64,000 nt of DNA from Pigmentiphaga sp. NML030171 (GTDB taxonomy: Bacteria > Pseudomonadota > Gammaproteobacteria > Burkholderiales > Burkholderiaceae_B). Below the pieces are notes generated by a model that was given only the letters and a program-made list of their open reading frames with translations, had not been told where the DNA came from and searched no databases. Below are positions 34,512 to 45,188 of the stretch, piece after piece (position 1 is the stretch's first letter; each line of letters starts with the position of its first letter). Where the stretch lies: NCBI RefSeq assembly GCF_002188635.1, contig NZ_NINX01000021.1, forward strand, positions 124,001 to 188,000, read 5' to 3'. Position numbers and translations under genes: made by a program.

Positions 34512-36076
34512 GCATCGGCAACGAGACAGGCGCGCCGCGCGCGCTGACCATCGCGGTGCTGGCCATGGGCGGCGAGGGCGGCGGGGTGCTGGCCGACTGG
34601 CTGGTGGACCTGGCCGAGCACAACGGTTACCTGGCCCAGACCACCTCGGTGCCGGGCGTGGCCCAGCGCACGGGCGCGACGGTGTACTACATCGAGATGT
34701 TCCGCGAGGCGGACGTGCCGCCGGGCAAGGCGCCGGTCATGGCGCTGGGGCCGGTGCCCGGCGAGGTCGACGTGGTCATCGCCTCCGAGCTGATGGAGGC
34801 GGGCCGCGCCTTGCAGCGGGGCCTGGTGGCGGACGACCGCACCACGCTGATCGCGTCCACCCACCGGGTGTATTCCATGACGGAGCGCACGGCGATGGGC
34901 GACGACCGGGTCGATTCGGCCGCGCTGCTGGAAGGCGGACGGGTGGCGGCGCGGCGTTTCGTGGCGGCCGACTTCAGCCGGATCGCCGAGGACGCCGGCA
35001 GTCCCATCAGTCCGGCGCTGTACGGGGCGCTGGCGGCGACGGGCGCGCTGCCCTTCGGCCGCGAACGGTTCGAGGATGCCATCCGCCGCGGGGGCGTGGG
35101 GGTGAAGGCCAGCCTGGAGGCCTTCGCCGCGGGCTTCGACGCCGCCATCGCCGGCCAGGAGACGGTGCTGCACGAGACCACCGTGCGGCGCGAGGTGCCG
35201 GCGGCGGCTTCGCCGGCGGAGGCATCCGCGGCCCCCGGCCGGCTGCCCGCTGCCGTCGGCCCCCGGCTGGCGTCCCTGGAAGAGCGGATGGCGCGCGAAT
35301 TCCCGGCCAAGTGCCACGCGGTGCTGCGCGCCGGCCTGGTCCGCGCGGCCGACTACCAGGACGTGGCCTATGCCGGCGAGTACCTGGACCGGCTGGTCCC
35401 GCTGCTGTCCGCGCTGCCGGATCGCGGCGCCGCCAGCATGGAGGTATTGTCCGAGACGGCGCGCCACCTGGCCTTGTGGATGACCTACGAGGACGTGGCG
35501 CGGGTGGCGGACCTGAAGACGCGCGGCGCGCGCTTCGCCCGCGTGGCCGCCGAGGTGCGGCTGACGCCGGCGCAGCAACTGGAGATCAATGAATTCATGC
35601 ACCCCCGGCTCGAGGAACTGGCCGACGCCATGCCCGCCTGGCTGGGACGGTGGATGATGCGCAGCGCCTTCGCGCGGGCCTGCATCGGGCCGTTCACGCG
35701 CAAGGGCCGGGTGGTGCGCACCAGTTCGCTGCGCGGTTTCCTGCTGCTGTACGCGGTGGCGGGGCTGCGCGGCATGCGCCGGGCGTCGCTGCGCTATCGG
35801 GTCGAGCGCGAGCGCATGGATCGGTGGATGGAGGCCATCGTCTCGCTGGCGGCCGGGCAGCCGGCGCTGGCCGTGGAAGTGGCGCGCGCGCAGCGGCTGA
35901 TCAAGGGCTACGGCGACACCCACGTGCGCGGCTGGGGCAATTTCCAGCGCATCATGTCGGTGTTGCCGGCGCTGCGGCAGGCCGACGACGGCCCCCCGCG
36001 CCTGCGGGCGCTGGTCAAGGCGGCCCTGTCGGACGACAGCGGCCGCGCGCTGGAGGAAAAACTCGCGACCGTCTAG
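34508..36076 (+). CDS. iorB: Indolepyruvate oxidoreductase beta subunit with DUF6537-type extension
   Basis: The 522-residue protein begins with a pyruvate:ferredoxin oxidoreductase gamma-type domain (ALTIAVLAMGGEGGGVLADWLVDLAEHNGYLAQTTSVPGVAQRTGATVYYI region). This is the CoA-binding or beta part of Ior enzymes and ends near residue 210. A helical C-terminal half of about 300 residues (from LASLEERMAREFPAKCHAVL) matches the extension of large betaproteobacterial IorB proteins. Ferredoxin is not encoded nearby. The ATG overlaps the iorA stop (ATGA), and the downstream gap to dctP is 59 bases, so one operon with the TRAP transporter is likely. Confidence 0.85.
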   Translation: MSIGNETGAPRALTIAVLAMGGEGGGVLADWLVDLAEHNGYLAQTTSVPGVAQRTGATVYYIEMFREADVPPGKAPVMALGPVPGEVDVVIASELMEAGRALQRGLVADDRTTLIASTHRVYSMTERTAMGDDRVDSAALLEGGRVAARRFVAADFSRIAEDAGSPISPALYGALAATGALPFGRERFEDAIRRGGVGVKASLEAFAAGFDAAIAGQETVLHETTVRREVPAAASPAEASAAPGRLPAAVGPRLASLEERMAREFPAKCHAVLRAGLVRAADYQDVAYAGEYLDRLVPLLSALPDRGAASMEVLSETARHLALWMTYEDVARVADLKTRGARFARVAAEVRLTPAQQLEINEFMHPRLEELADAMPAWLGRWMMRSAFARACIGPFTRKGRVVRTSSLRGFLLLYAVAGLRGMRRASLRYRVERERMDRWMEAIVSLAAGQPALAVEVARAQRLIKGYGDTHVRGWGNFQRIMSVLPALRQADDGPPRLRALVKAALSDDSGRALEEKLATV

Positions 36077-36081
36077 GATGA

Positions 36082-37651
<1,570 letters not shown>

Positions 37652-37655
<4 letters not shown>

Positions 37656-38968
37656 GCTGGCAGATCGCGGCCTGGATCCTGCTGGGCGGATCCACGGTGC
37701 TGCTGTTCATCGGCATGCCCGTGGCGCTGACCTTCATCTCCATCAATATCATCGGCGCGTGGCTGTACATGGGAGGCGAGATCGGGCTGATGCAGCTCGC
37801 CCGCAATAGCGTCAGCTCGGTGGCGGCCTTCTCGCTCACGCCCATTCCGCTGTTCGTGCTGATGGGCGAGGTGCTGTTCCACACCGGCCTCGCGCTCAAG
37901 GTGATCGACGGCATCGAACGGCTGATCACGCGCGTGCCGGGCCGCCTGGCCGTGGTCGCGGTGGTGGCCGGAACGGTGTTCTCGGCCATTTCCGGATCGA
38001 CCATCGCCACCACCGCCATGCTGGGATCGCTGATGCTGCCGGTCATGCTGTCGCGCGGCTACCATCCCCGCATCGCGACCGGCCCCATCATGGCCATCGG
38101 CGCCGTGGACATGCTGATCCCGCCGTCGGCGCTGACCGTGCTGCTGGGTTCGCTGTCGGGCATCTCCATCTCCAAGCTGCTGATAGGCGGCGTGATGCCG
38201 GGGATCATCCTGTCGGTGGCCTTCGTGCTGTGGATCGTGGTGCGCGTGCGCATCACGCCGTCCTGGGCGCCGGCGTCCGATACCGGCGAGCGGCGCACCG
38301 GCTGGGCGCGATGGAACCTGTTCGTGGCCTACGTGCTGCCCACGCTGTCCATCTTCGGCGTCGTGGTGGGGGCGCTGGCGGCGGGTTGGGCCACGCCCAC
38401 CGAGTGCGCGGCGCTGGGTTCCTTCGCCACCATGCTGCTGGCCGCGCTCTACCGGCGCCTGACCTGGGAAGCCGTGGTCAAGTCGCTCAAGGGAACGGCT
38501 GCGATCTCGGGCATGATCCTGTTCATCATCCTGGGTGCCACGACCTTCGCCCAGATCCTGTCGTTCTCGGGGGCGAGCAACGGCCTGGTGGAGACGATCA
38601 CCGGCCATGGCCTGTCCACCGGCATGATCGTGCTGGGCATGATGCTGATGCTGATCTTCCTGGGCATCTTCGTCGACCAGATCAGCATGATGATGATCAC
38701 GCTGCCGATCTTCATGCCCATCGTCGGCGTGCTGGGCATCGACCCGGTGTGGTTCGGGGTCATGTTCCTGATCTGCATGCAGCTCGGCCTCCTGCTGCCG
38801 CCGCATGGGCTGCTGCTGATGACCATGCGCGGCGTGGCGCCGCCGTCGGTCTCCATGGGGACGATCTTCATCGCGGTCGTGCCCTACGTGGTCATGAGCC
38901 TGTTGTTGCTGGGCGCGGTGTTCTTCCTGCCGGGCATCGCCACCTGGCTGCCGAAGATGATCGGCTAG
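37652..38968 (+). CDS. dctM: TRAP transporter large permease subunit DctM
   Basis: The 438-residue protein is the sodium- or proton-driven transport channel of the TRAP system, with about twelve membrane helices. Family segments include the N-terminal FIGMPVALTFISINIIGAW, AVVAGTVFSAISGSTIATTA, the GYHPRIATGPIMAIGAVDMLIPPS region and the C-terminal DQISMMMITLPIFMPIVGVLG. It is the last gene of the iorAB-dctPQM run. A long palindromic repeat follows. Confidence 0.93.
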
Positions 38969-39039
38969 CCTGGGCTGAATCGCCATGCATGGCATCCATG
39001 ATGACTGGCCTCAACTGCAGGGACTGAGATATTGAACCG

Positions 39040-39280
39040 TCCTTGACCGGTGGGGTGGGGCGGCCCGCGGTGGGGCGCAGCGTAGCCGGTCCCGCTGCGC
39101 GGGACTTCCCGGAGTTGGCGCGGTTGGCGGGGCGGGCGTGAACTCGCGCGGGGACAGTCCCCCGGACTGTCCCTACTGCCGCGCTCAGACATGCACGCCC
39201 TTGCTTCCCCGCCAACCGCGCCAACTCCGGCGGCTCCGAATGCGCCCCACCGCGGGCCGCCCCACCCCACCGATCAAGGA
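39040..39280. repeat. Long structured palindrome, copy L2
   Basis: Outer arms 39040-39079 and 39241-39280 are 40-base complements with one mismatch. Inner arms 39109-39132 and 39207-39230 are perfect over 24 bases (CCGGAGTTGGCGCGGTTGGC...). The conserved small hairpin is GTCCCGC/GCGGGAC; core helices are GGGCGTG/CACGCCC and GCGCGG/CCGCGC; the apical stem is GGGACAGTCC/GGACTGTCCC. Arm sequences differ from L1 and L3 while pairing is kept. It lies in the 461-base gap between dctM and the Rieske gene. The rest of that gap (39281-39429) holds the Rieske promoter region and no recognised gene. Confidence 0.9.
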
Positions 39281-39429
39281 CTACGGCGGTGATGAGTGAC
39301 GCCCATAATTGAATGGGATTTGCATCAAAAGTGGGATGATGAGTTCCAGCCATGTGGCTATGCCCCGGCCGGGCAAGTCCTTACCATCGCTCCGTCGCCC
39401 CAAGTTCGCGAGGCGTATTGGAGAAAACG

Positions 39430-40683
39430 ATGGAGGCAGGAGAGGCGCTGGTCGACTGGCCCAGCGAAGGCATCACCCGGGTGCCGTTCCAGGTCTTTTC
39501 CGACCGGGAGGTCTACGACAGGGAACAGCAGCGGATCTTCCGCGGCCCGGTCTGGCAGTTTCTCTGCATCGAGCAGGACATTCCCGAACCGGGCGACGTG
39601 GTCACGTCCTGGATGGGCGAGACGCCGGTGATCGTCGCGCGTGACCACGATGGCCGCATTAACGCCATGGTCAACCGCTGTGCCCACAAGGGCGCGCTGG
39701 TCGCGTTGAAGAGCAAGGACAAGGTCAAGAATCTGACCTGTGTCTACCATGCGTGGTCATACCGGCTGGACGGCCGGTTGCGGTCCATCGCTTTCCAGAA
39801 CGGCGTCAACGGCAAGGGCGGCATGCCCGAGGATTTCGACGTCGAGGCGCACCGGCTGCAGCCGGTGCGCGTGCAGGCCTTCTGCGGGCTGGTGTTCGGC
39901 ACGCTGTCGGACGAGACGCCGCCACTGGACGAGTTCCTGGGGCCGCGCATGAGCGCCTTCATCCAGCGCAACTTCGGCCGGCCGCTGAAGGTGCTGGGCC
40001 GGCATAGCCAGATCATCCACAACAACTGGAAACTGTATGCCGAGAACGTGCGGGACTCCTATCACGCGACGCTGCTGCATACCTTCTACACCACGTTCAA
40101 GGTCAACCGGCTGGACATGGACGGGGGCATCATCCTGTCCGACCGCAAGTGGCACCACATCAGCTATTCCAAGCGCGCCACCTTCAATCTCGACAAGGAG
40201 TACCTGACGGCCGAGGTGCACTCCGCCAAGTACGGCGCCAAGCACGGCGAATCGGCGCTGGAAGGCCCCGAACTGCTGGACGCCTGGGAAGAGTTCGACG
40301 ACGGCATCACCCACAGCATCCAGACCGTGTTTCCCAACGTGGTGTTCCAGTTCACGCTCAACTCCCTGGCTATCCGGTTCTTCGTGCCCCAGGGCGTGGA
40401 CAGGACCGAACTGAAATGGATATTCCTGGGCTACGAGCGCGACACGCCCGAGCAGTCGAAGATGCGCATCATGCAGTCGAACCTGACGGGCGCGGCCGGC
40501 CTGGTGGCCCTGGAGGACGGCTGCATCAACGAGTTCGTGCAGCGGGGCACGGTGGGGGCGGGCCAGCGCGCGGCGTTCATCGAGATGGGCGGCCGCGTGG
40601 CCGAGTCGAACGAGTCGTCGCGCGCCACCGAGGCCTCGGTCCGGGGGTTCTGGCACGGCTATCGCGACATCATGGGATTCTGA
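39430..40683 (+). CDS. Rieske ring-hydroxylating oxygenase, alpha subunit
   Basis: The 417-residue protein is the catalytic subunit of an aromatic ring-hydroxylating oxygenase, closest by eye to the anthranilate/salicylate 5-hydroxylase/benzoate group. The Rieske [2Fe-2S] ligands are C84-x-H86 and C104-x2-H107 (NRCAHKG, LTCVYHAWSY). The mononuclear iron site lies in NWKLYAENVRDSYHATLLH, with a later aspartate expected near the C-terminal half. GGAG precedes the ATG, which is preferred to in-frame starts further upstream because family similarity begins there. No ferredoxin or reductase gene is in the cluster. The beta subunit follows directly. The substrate is not predictable beyond an aromatic acid. 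Confidence 0.92.
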   Translation: MEAGEALVDWPSEGITRVPFQVFSDREVYDREQQRIFRGPVWQFLCIEQDIPEPGDVVTSWMGETPVIVARDHDGRINAMVNRCAHKGALVALKSKDKVKNLTCVYHAWSYRLDGRLRSIAFQNGVNGKGGMPEDFDVEAHRLQPVRVQAFCGLVFGTLSDETPPLDEFLGPRMSAFIQRNFGRPLKVLGRHSQIIHNNWKLYAENVRDSYHATLLHTFYTTFKVNRLDMDGGIILSDRKWHHISYSKRATFNLDKEYLTAEVHSAKYGAKHGESALEGPELLDAWEEFDDGITHSIQTVFPNVVFQFTLNSLAIRFFVPQGVDRTELKWIFLGYERDTPEQSKMRIMQSNLTGAAGLVALEDGCINEFVQRGTVGAGQRAAFIEMGGRVAESNESSRATEASVRGFWHGYRDIMGF

Positions 40684-40696
40684 CGGAACGCTGATC

Positions 40697-41203
40697 ATGC
40701 AGACCACACTTCGTACTGCTTCTTCCCCCGCCGTGCGCGAGGACGTCCAGGCCGCGATCGTACGGCTGATGGCCGACTATGCCCACGCGCTGGACGACGA
40801 CGAACTGGAGTCCTGGCCGGACTTCTTCACCGACGATGGCACCTACCGGCTGACCACGCGCGAGAACGTGGCGGCCGGGCTGCCCGTGGGCATCATCCAT
40901 TGCGAGGGGCGCGGCATGCTGCGCGATCGCATCGCGGCGCTGCGTACCGCCAACATCTTCGAGCCGCATTGCTACACGCACGTGCTGGGACCCAGCCGGG
41001 TCGCCGCGGTGGGCGACGGCATCTGGCGCGTGCGGTCGAATTTCAGCGTCTATCGCACGTTCGAGAGCGGGGAATCCCGGCTGTACGGCGTCGGCAAGTA
41101 CCTGGACATCGTGCATGCCCAGGGCGACGGCCCGCGCCTGCGGGAACGCGTGGTCGTGCTGGATTCGCGCTGCGTCGACGTGCTGACCGTCATTCCACTA
41201 TAA
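40697..41203 (+). CDS. Ring-hydroxylating oxygenase, beta subunit
   Basis: The 168-residue protein has the NTF2/SnoaL-like fold of small oxygenase subunits: VREDVQAAIVRLMADYAHALDDDELESWPDFFTDDGTYRL in outline, then FEPHCYTHVLGPSR and the C-terminal RERVVVLDSRCVDVLTVIPL. It stabilises the alpha3beta3 hexamer and is not itself catalytic. It lies 13 bases after the alpha subunit. Confidence 0.9.
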   Translation: MQTTLRTASSPAVREDVQAAIVRLMADYAHALDDDELESWPDFFTDDGTYRLTTRENVAAGLPVGIIHCEGRGMLRDRIAALRTANIFEPHCYTHVLGPSRVAAVGDGIWRVRSNFSVYRTFESGESRLYGVGKYLDIVHAQGDGPRLRERVVVLDSRCVDVLTVIPL

Positions 41204-41234
41204 CGGGCGCGCCGCGCACCGGAGGAGACACATC

Positions 41235-42209
41235 ATGAAGAAAAGCTTGAAAGCCGCCGGCCTGGCCGCCGCGGCATGGGCCGCCTGTATCGCGCCGTCG
41301 CAAGCCGCCGACGACACCGATTGGCCGCGGCATGCCGTGCGGCTGATCGTGCCCTACGCGCCGGGCGGCATCGCCGACCAGATGGCGCGCATCACGGCCG
41401 AGGCGTTGCAGGCCGCGTTCAACCAGCCCTTCGTCGTCGAGAACAAGCCGGGCGCCAGCGGCAGCCTGGCGACGTCCTACGTGGCCAAGAGCAAGCCCGA
41501 CGGCTATACGCTGCTGGTGGGCCTGGCCGCGCCCCAGACCCTGAACCAGTTCATCTACAAGGTGGACTACCACGGGCTGAACGATTTCGCGCCGGTGGCG
41601 TTGCTCAACACCAATCCGCTGATCCTGGCCGTGCATCCCTCGCTGCCGGTCAAGACGGTGGCCGATGTGATTGCGTATGCACGCAAGTATCCCGGCAAGC
41701 TGAACTTCGGCGGCGCCGGGGGACTGACGCAGTTCGCCGGCGAGGTCTTCAAGTACGACACCAAGACCGACATGGTGCACGTGCCCTACCGGGGGGGCGC
41801 GCCGGCCGTGGCGGCCGCCGTGGCCGGCGACGTGCAGATGACCTTCGCCAACTATTCCGACGTGCAGCCCTGGATCGAGTCCGGCCGGCTGCGCGCGGTC
41901 GCCATCACCAGTCCCAAGCGCTATCCCCGCAATCCCGACCTGCCCACCATCGCGGAGTCGGGCGTGCCCGGGTACGGCATGGACGGCTGGACCGGATTGC
42001 TGGCGCCCGCCGGCACGCCGCCCGCCGTCGTGCGGAAGATCTCGGCGGTGGTGCGCAAGACGCTGAACGAACCCGCGATGAAGGACAAGCTCGGGGCCAT
42101 GGGCAGCCCGCCCGGGAACATGTCGCCGGAGGAGTTCCGGACCTTCATGGCCGGCGAGATCAAGCGCTGGCAGGGTTTCGTGGCCGAGTCCGGCATCAAG
42201 GTGGAATAG
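41235..42209 (+). CDS. Bug-family periplasmic solute-binding protein
   Basis: The 324-residue protein follows GGAGGAG and has a signal peptide ending near PSQAADDTDW. Family segments are VRLIVPYAPGGIADQMARI, FVVENKPGASGSLATSYVAK, VHVPYRGGAPAVAAAVAGDV and SGVPGYGMDGWTGLLAPAGTP. It is the third Bug gene in the window and sits between the oxygenase and sulfurtransferase genes on the same strand. It may therefore capture the aromatic substrate. Confidence 0.9.
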   Translation: MKKSLKAAGLAAAAWAACIAPSQAADDTDWPRHAVRLIVPYAPGGIADQMARITAEALQAAFNQPFVVENKPGASGSLATSYVAKSKPDGYTLLVGLAAPQTLNQFIYKVDYHGLNDFAPVALLNTNPLILAVHPSLPVKTVADVIAYARKYPGKLNFGGAGGLTQFAGEVFKYDTKTDMVHVPYRGGAPAVAAAVAGDVQMTFANYSDVQPWIESGRLRAVAITSPKRYPRNPDLPTIAESGVPGYGMDGWTGLLAPAGTPPAVVRKISAVVRKTLNEPAMKDKLGAMGSPPGNMSPEEFRTFMAGEIKRWQGFVAESGIKVE

Positions 42210-42211
42210 GC

Positions 42212-43414
42212 ATGGCCAACGAGCGTGAAGCCGCCCCGATGCCGACCGGACCACTGATCGCCGCCTCCGACCTGGCCCGCATCGCGGGCAGCGCGGGCGT
42301 GGCCATCCTGGACTGCACCAGCCACCTGCCCGCGGAGCGGCGCGACGCGCGCCGCGAATTCGAGGCGGCGCACATACCGGGCGCGCGTTTCGTGGACCTG
42401 GCCGAGATCAGCGATCCGGCGTCCGGCCTGCCCACGATGCTGCCGCCGGTGGCGCAGTTCGAGGCCGTCATGCGTGGACTGGGCATCCAGGCCGGGGATC
42501 TGGTCGTGGTCTACGACACTCACGGCATACGCACCGCGCCACGGCTGTGGTGGATGTTCCGGGGCTACGGCCACGAGCGCGTGGCGGTGCTGGACGGCGG
42601 GTTGCCCGCGTGGCGGGCCGCCGGCGGCGCGGTGGAGCAGGGCCCGGCCGCGCCCGCGCGGGAAGGGGACTGGAGCGCGATGCGCGAGCACGACGCGGTG
42701 GCCGATACCGCCGCCACGCGCGCTGCCGCTGCGCACGCCTCGTCCCAGGTGGTGGACGCGCGCAGCGCCGAACGCTTCCGGGGCCTGGCGCCCGAGCCGC
42801 GGCCGGGACTGCGCGCCGGCCACATCCCGGGCAGCGTCAACCTGCCTTACGAACAACTGCTCGACCCGGTTTCGCATGCCTACCTGCCTGACGACCGGCT
42901 GGCCGAGGTCATGCGGGCGCATGGGCTCGGGCTGGGGCGGGACACCCGCTTCGTCTGCTCCTGCGGATCCGGCGTGTCGGCCTGCGTGCTGGCCCTGGCC
43001 TTGCACAAGCTGGGCGAACGCGACGTCAGGGTCTACGACGGGTCCTGGACGCAATGGGGCAGCGATGCGGCCTTGCCGGTCGAGACGGGGGACGGCCATG
43101 TCTATGCCTTGAAGACCTACGTGGCGGCTCCCGGCAAGTTCGCCGCCATGCGCGACCGCTTCCTGTCATCGGCCGCGCCCCTGCTGGCCGAGCAAGGGTT
43201 GATGCTGGAACGAAGCTGGACGCCGCCCGAGGCGCCCGACACCTTCGTCTACCTGCTGAAATGGCGGTCGGGCGTGGATTTCGACCAGGCCTGGGACGCG
43301 TTCGCGCGGGATCCGCGCTGGCTGGAGGTCAAGCGCCGCTCGGAAGCGCAGGGACCCCTGATCGCCCGCCAGGAGTCTATGATGCTGGGTACTTCAACAG
43401 GGGAGATGCGGTGA
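42212..43414 (+). CDS. Tandem-rhodanese sulfurtransferase fused to a NIPSNAP domain
   Basis: The 400-residue protein begins with two rhodanese domains, like 3-mercaptopyruvate or thiosulfate sulfurtransferase SseA. The first (about 15-145) has aspartate in VVVYDTHGIRTAPRLWW and is structural. The second (about 165-290) has the active loop CSCGSGVSA, whose CGSGV form resembles mercaptopyruvate-type enzymes. From about residue 298 a NIPSNAP-like alpha/beta-barrel domain follows (VYALKTYVAAPGKFAAMRDRF ... TFVYLLKW ... ARDPRWLEVK). This fusion is unusual to my knowledge. The gene starts two bases after the Bug stop and ends in TGATG with the hydrolase gene. A link to the aromatic pathway is inferred only from position. 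Confidence 0.85.
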   Translation: MANEREAAPMPTGPLIAASDLARIAGSAGVAILDCTSHLPAERRDARREFEAAHIPGARFVDLAEISDPASGLPTMLPPVAQFEAVMRGLGIQAGDLVVVYDTHGIRTAPRLWWMFRGYGHERVAVLDGGLPAWRAAGGAVEQGPAAPAREGDWSAMREHDAVADTAATRAAAAHASSQVVDARSAERFRGLAPEPRPGLRAGHIPGSVNLPYEQLLDPVSHAYLPDDRLAEVMRAHGLGLGRDTRFVCSCGSGVSACVLALALHKLGERDVRVYDGSWTQWGSDAALPVETGDGHVYALKTYVAAPGKFAAMRDRFLSSAAPLLAEQGLMLERSWTPPEAPDTFVYLLKWRSGVDFDQAWDAFARDPRWLEVKRRSEAQGPLIARQESMMLGTSTGEMR

Positions 43415-44205
43415 TGAGCGCGCAGGGCAAGTTCGATGCGGGGTCGGGCCTTTACTACACGGTGCAGGGGCCGTCGGCGGGCGAGGCGGTGCTGCTGGTC
43501 CATTCGATCATGTCCGACGGGGAAAGCTGGGCGCGGCAGGCCGCCTGGCTGGCGCGCACGTACCAGGTGGTCGCCATCGACCTGCCGGGCCATGGCCGGG
43601 CGCCTGTCGCCGGCGAGGTGACGCTGCCCGGCCTGGCCGATGCGATCACGCGGCTGGCCGACACGCTCGGTCTTGCGCGCTTCCATTTCATGGGCGTATC
43701 GCTGGGCGCCATGATCGGCTTCGACCTGGCCACGCGCCATGCCGCGCGGCTGGCCAGCCTGGTGGCATGCGATGCGCCGTCCAGCACGCCGGACAACTAC
43801 GGGGCGCTGTGGGACGAGCGGATCGCGCGCGCCAGGCGCGACGGCATGGCGGCGCTGGCGGACGAGACCTTGGCGCGCTGGTTCACGCCGGCCACGCTGG
43901 CGGAGCAGCCGGCCCTCGTCGCGCGGGTCCGCGAGCAGATCCTGAAGACGCCGGTGGAAGGCTATGCGCATTGCGCGCGGGCGATCAGCCGCTTCGACTA
44001 TCGCGACGGGCTGGCGCGCAGCCCGGTCAGGGCAACGCTGACGGCGGGCGAGGCCGACGGGGTCATCGTGCCGGCCATGCGCGAGCAGGCGCGGGCGATG
44101 CCGCATGCCCAATGGGTGGAGATACCCGGGGCCGGGCACCTGCCCCAGCTCGAGAATCCGGCCGCCTTCGAGGCCATGATGGCGGGGCACTTCGGCAAGG
44201 CGTAG
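43414..44205 (+). CDS. Alpha/beta hydrolase (PcaD/BioH-like)
   Basis: The 263-residue protein has the alpha/beta-hydrolase fold: oxyanion segment LLVHSIMSDGESW, VVAIDLPGHGRA, the nucleophile elbow GVSLGAMIG and the terminal histidine in IPGAGHLPQLE. The lid segment DNYGALWDERIARARRDGMAAL resembles 3-oxoadipate enol-lactonase PcaD. In an aromatic-acid operon a lactone or ester hydrolase role is reasonable. The substrate is unknown. The start overlaps the upstream stop (TGATG). Confidence 0.88.
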   Translation: MSAQGKFDAGSGLYYTVQGPSAGEAVLLVHSIMSDGESWARQAAWLARTYQVVAIDLPGHGRAPVAGEVTLPGLADAITRLADTLGLARFHFMGVSLGAMIGFDLATRHAARLASLVACDAPSSTPDNYGALWDERIARARRDGMAALADETLARWFTPATLAEQPALVARVREQILKTPVEGYAHCARAISRFDYRDGLARSPVRATLTAGEADGVIVPAMREQARAMPHAQWVEIPGAGHLPQLENPAAFEAMMAGHFGKA

Positions 44206-44241
44206 GCGCCTGCGCGGGGTTCCCGCTGGCGTGACCAGGCC

Positions 44242-45144
44242 CTAAGCGTCCTGCGACTTGCGGATGGCGTCCGCCAGGTATTTGAGCATCGCCCGGGTGG
44301 CACGGGGCACGCTGGTGCGCGAGACGATGTAGGCATTGAGCGGCAGGCGGGGCTCCCACTCGGGAACGATGCGCTTGAGGCGTCCGCCGGGCACGTAATC
44401 GCGTCCCAGGATCTCGGGGATCAGCCCCACGCCGGTTCCGCAGGCCACCATCTCGCGCAGCAGGCGGATGCTGTTCACGCGCGCCCGCACCCGCCCCAGC
44501 GCGGAGCGGCCCGCGCCCGACGGCACGGTGTTCCACAGGCTTTGTCCGGACTGCAGCTCGGTCACCACCCAGTCGAGCGCGGGCAGCGTGGCCAGGGATA
44601 TGGGCTGGGGCAGGCCGGCTTCATAGGCGGGGCTGCAATAGAGCCCGTAGCGGATCTCGCCCAGCTTGCGCACCGTCAGCCGCGACGGCTTGGGCTCGCC
44701 GAAGGCGATCAGGATGTCCACGCCTTCGCCGATCAGGTCGATGGGCCGCGTGGTGGTGTCGACCACGATCTGCAGGTCGTTGTGTTCCAGGGCGAATTCC
44801 GAGATGGCCTGCCCCAGCCACGCCGTGCCGAACTCGATGGGCATCGCGACGTTCAGCGTGCCCGACATGCTGGTGGCGCTGCGTGCGATCTTGCGCGCGA
44901 TGCTGTCGCGGGCGCGCGCGATGTCCGCGCACTCCTGCAGCAGGTCCAGGCCCAGGGCGGTGGGCGAGACCTTGCGCGTATTGCGTTTGAGCAGCATCGC
45001 GCCGCAGCTTTTCTCCAGCGCGATCAGGCGGCGGCTGAGCGTGGCGCGCGGCACGCCCAGCTTGTGCGCGGCCGACGTGAGCGAGCCGCTTTCCACCACG
45101 GATTGGAACAGCATCAGATCGTCGAGGTCGAGTGACAGATGCAT
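44242..45144 (-). CDS. LysR-family regulator (divergent from the CHAT-TpsB-TpsA operon)
   Basis: The 300-residue protein starts MHLSLDLDDLMLFQSVVESGS with a complete winged helix-turn-helix (AAHKLGVPRATLSRRLIALE), a form typical of the DSD-type LysR subgroup. Its effector domain includes LNVAMPIEFGTAWLG and YGLYCSPAYEAGLPQP. The promoter faces the TPR-CHAT gene, and the gap contains CCTAT-N5-ATAGG. It may control that secretion operon. It converges on the hydrolase gene with a 36-base gap, so control of the aromatic operon at a distance is also possible. Confidence 0.88.
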   Translation of the reverse strand: MHLSLDLDDLMLFQSVVESGSLTSAAHKLGVPRATLSRRLIALEKSCGAMLLKRNTRKVSPTALGLDLLQECADIARARDSIARKIARSATSMSGTLNVAMPIEFGTAWLGQAISEFALEHNDLQIVVDTTTRPIDLIGEGVDILIAFGEPKPSRLTVRKLGEIRYGLYCSPAYEAGLPQPISLATLPALDWVVTELQSGQSLWNTVPSGAGRSALGRVRARVNSIRLLREMVACGTGVGLIPEILGRDYVPGGRLKRIVPEWEPRLPLNAYIVSRTSVPRATRAMLKYLADAIRKSQDA

Positions 45145-45173
45145 GTCGCGGCCTTACCCCTTTAGCGCTATGT

Positions 45174-45188
45174 CCTATTGCGTATAGG
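45174..45188. promoter_or_regulatory. Palindrome CCTAT-N5-ATAGG in LysR/CHAT divergent promoter
   Basis: This perfect five-base inverted repeat with a five-base centre has LysR-type symmetry. It lies 30 bases upstream of the LysR start codon and about 80 upstream of the CHAT gene start. Confidence 0.5.

Noticed and set aside
29309-36076. A 2255-codon open frame on the plus strand crossing the Mo-hydroxylase gene and iorA
   Set aside because: Only its 3' part (from 34508) is a real gene, iorB. The rest is antisense to the Mo subunit and out of frame with iorA, with no domain similarity; long empty frames are common at this G/C content.
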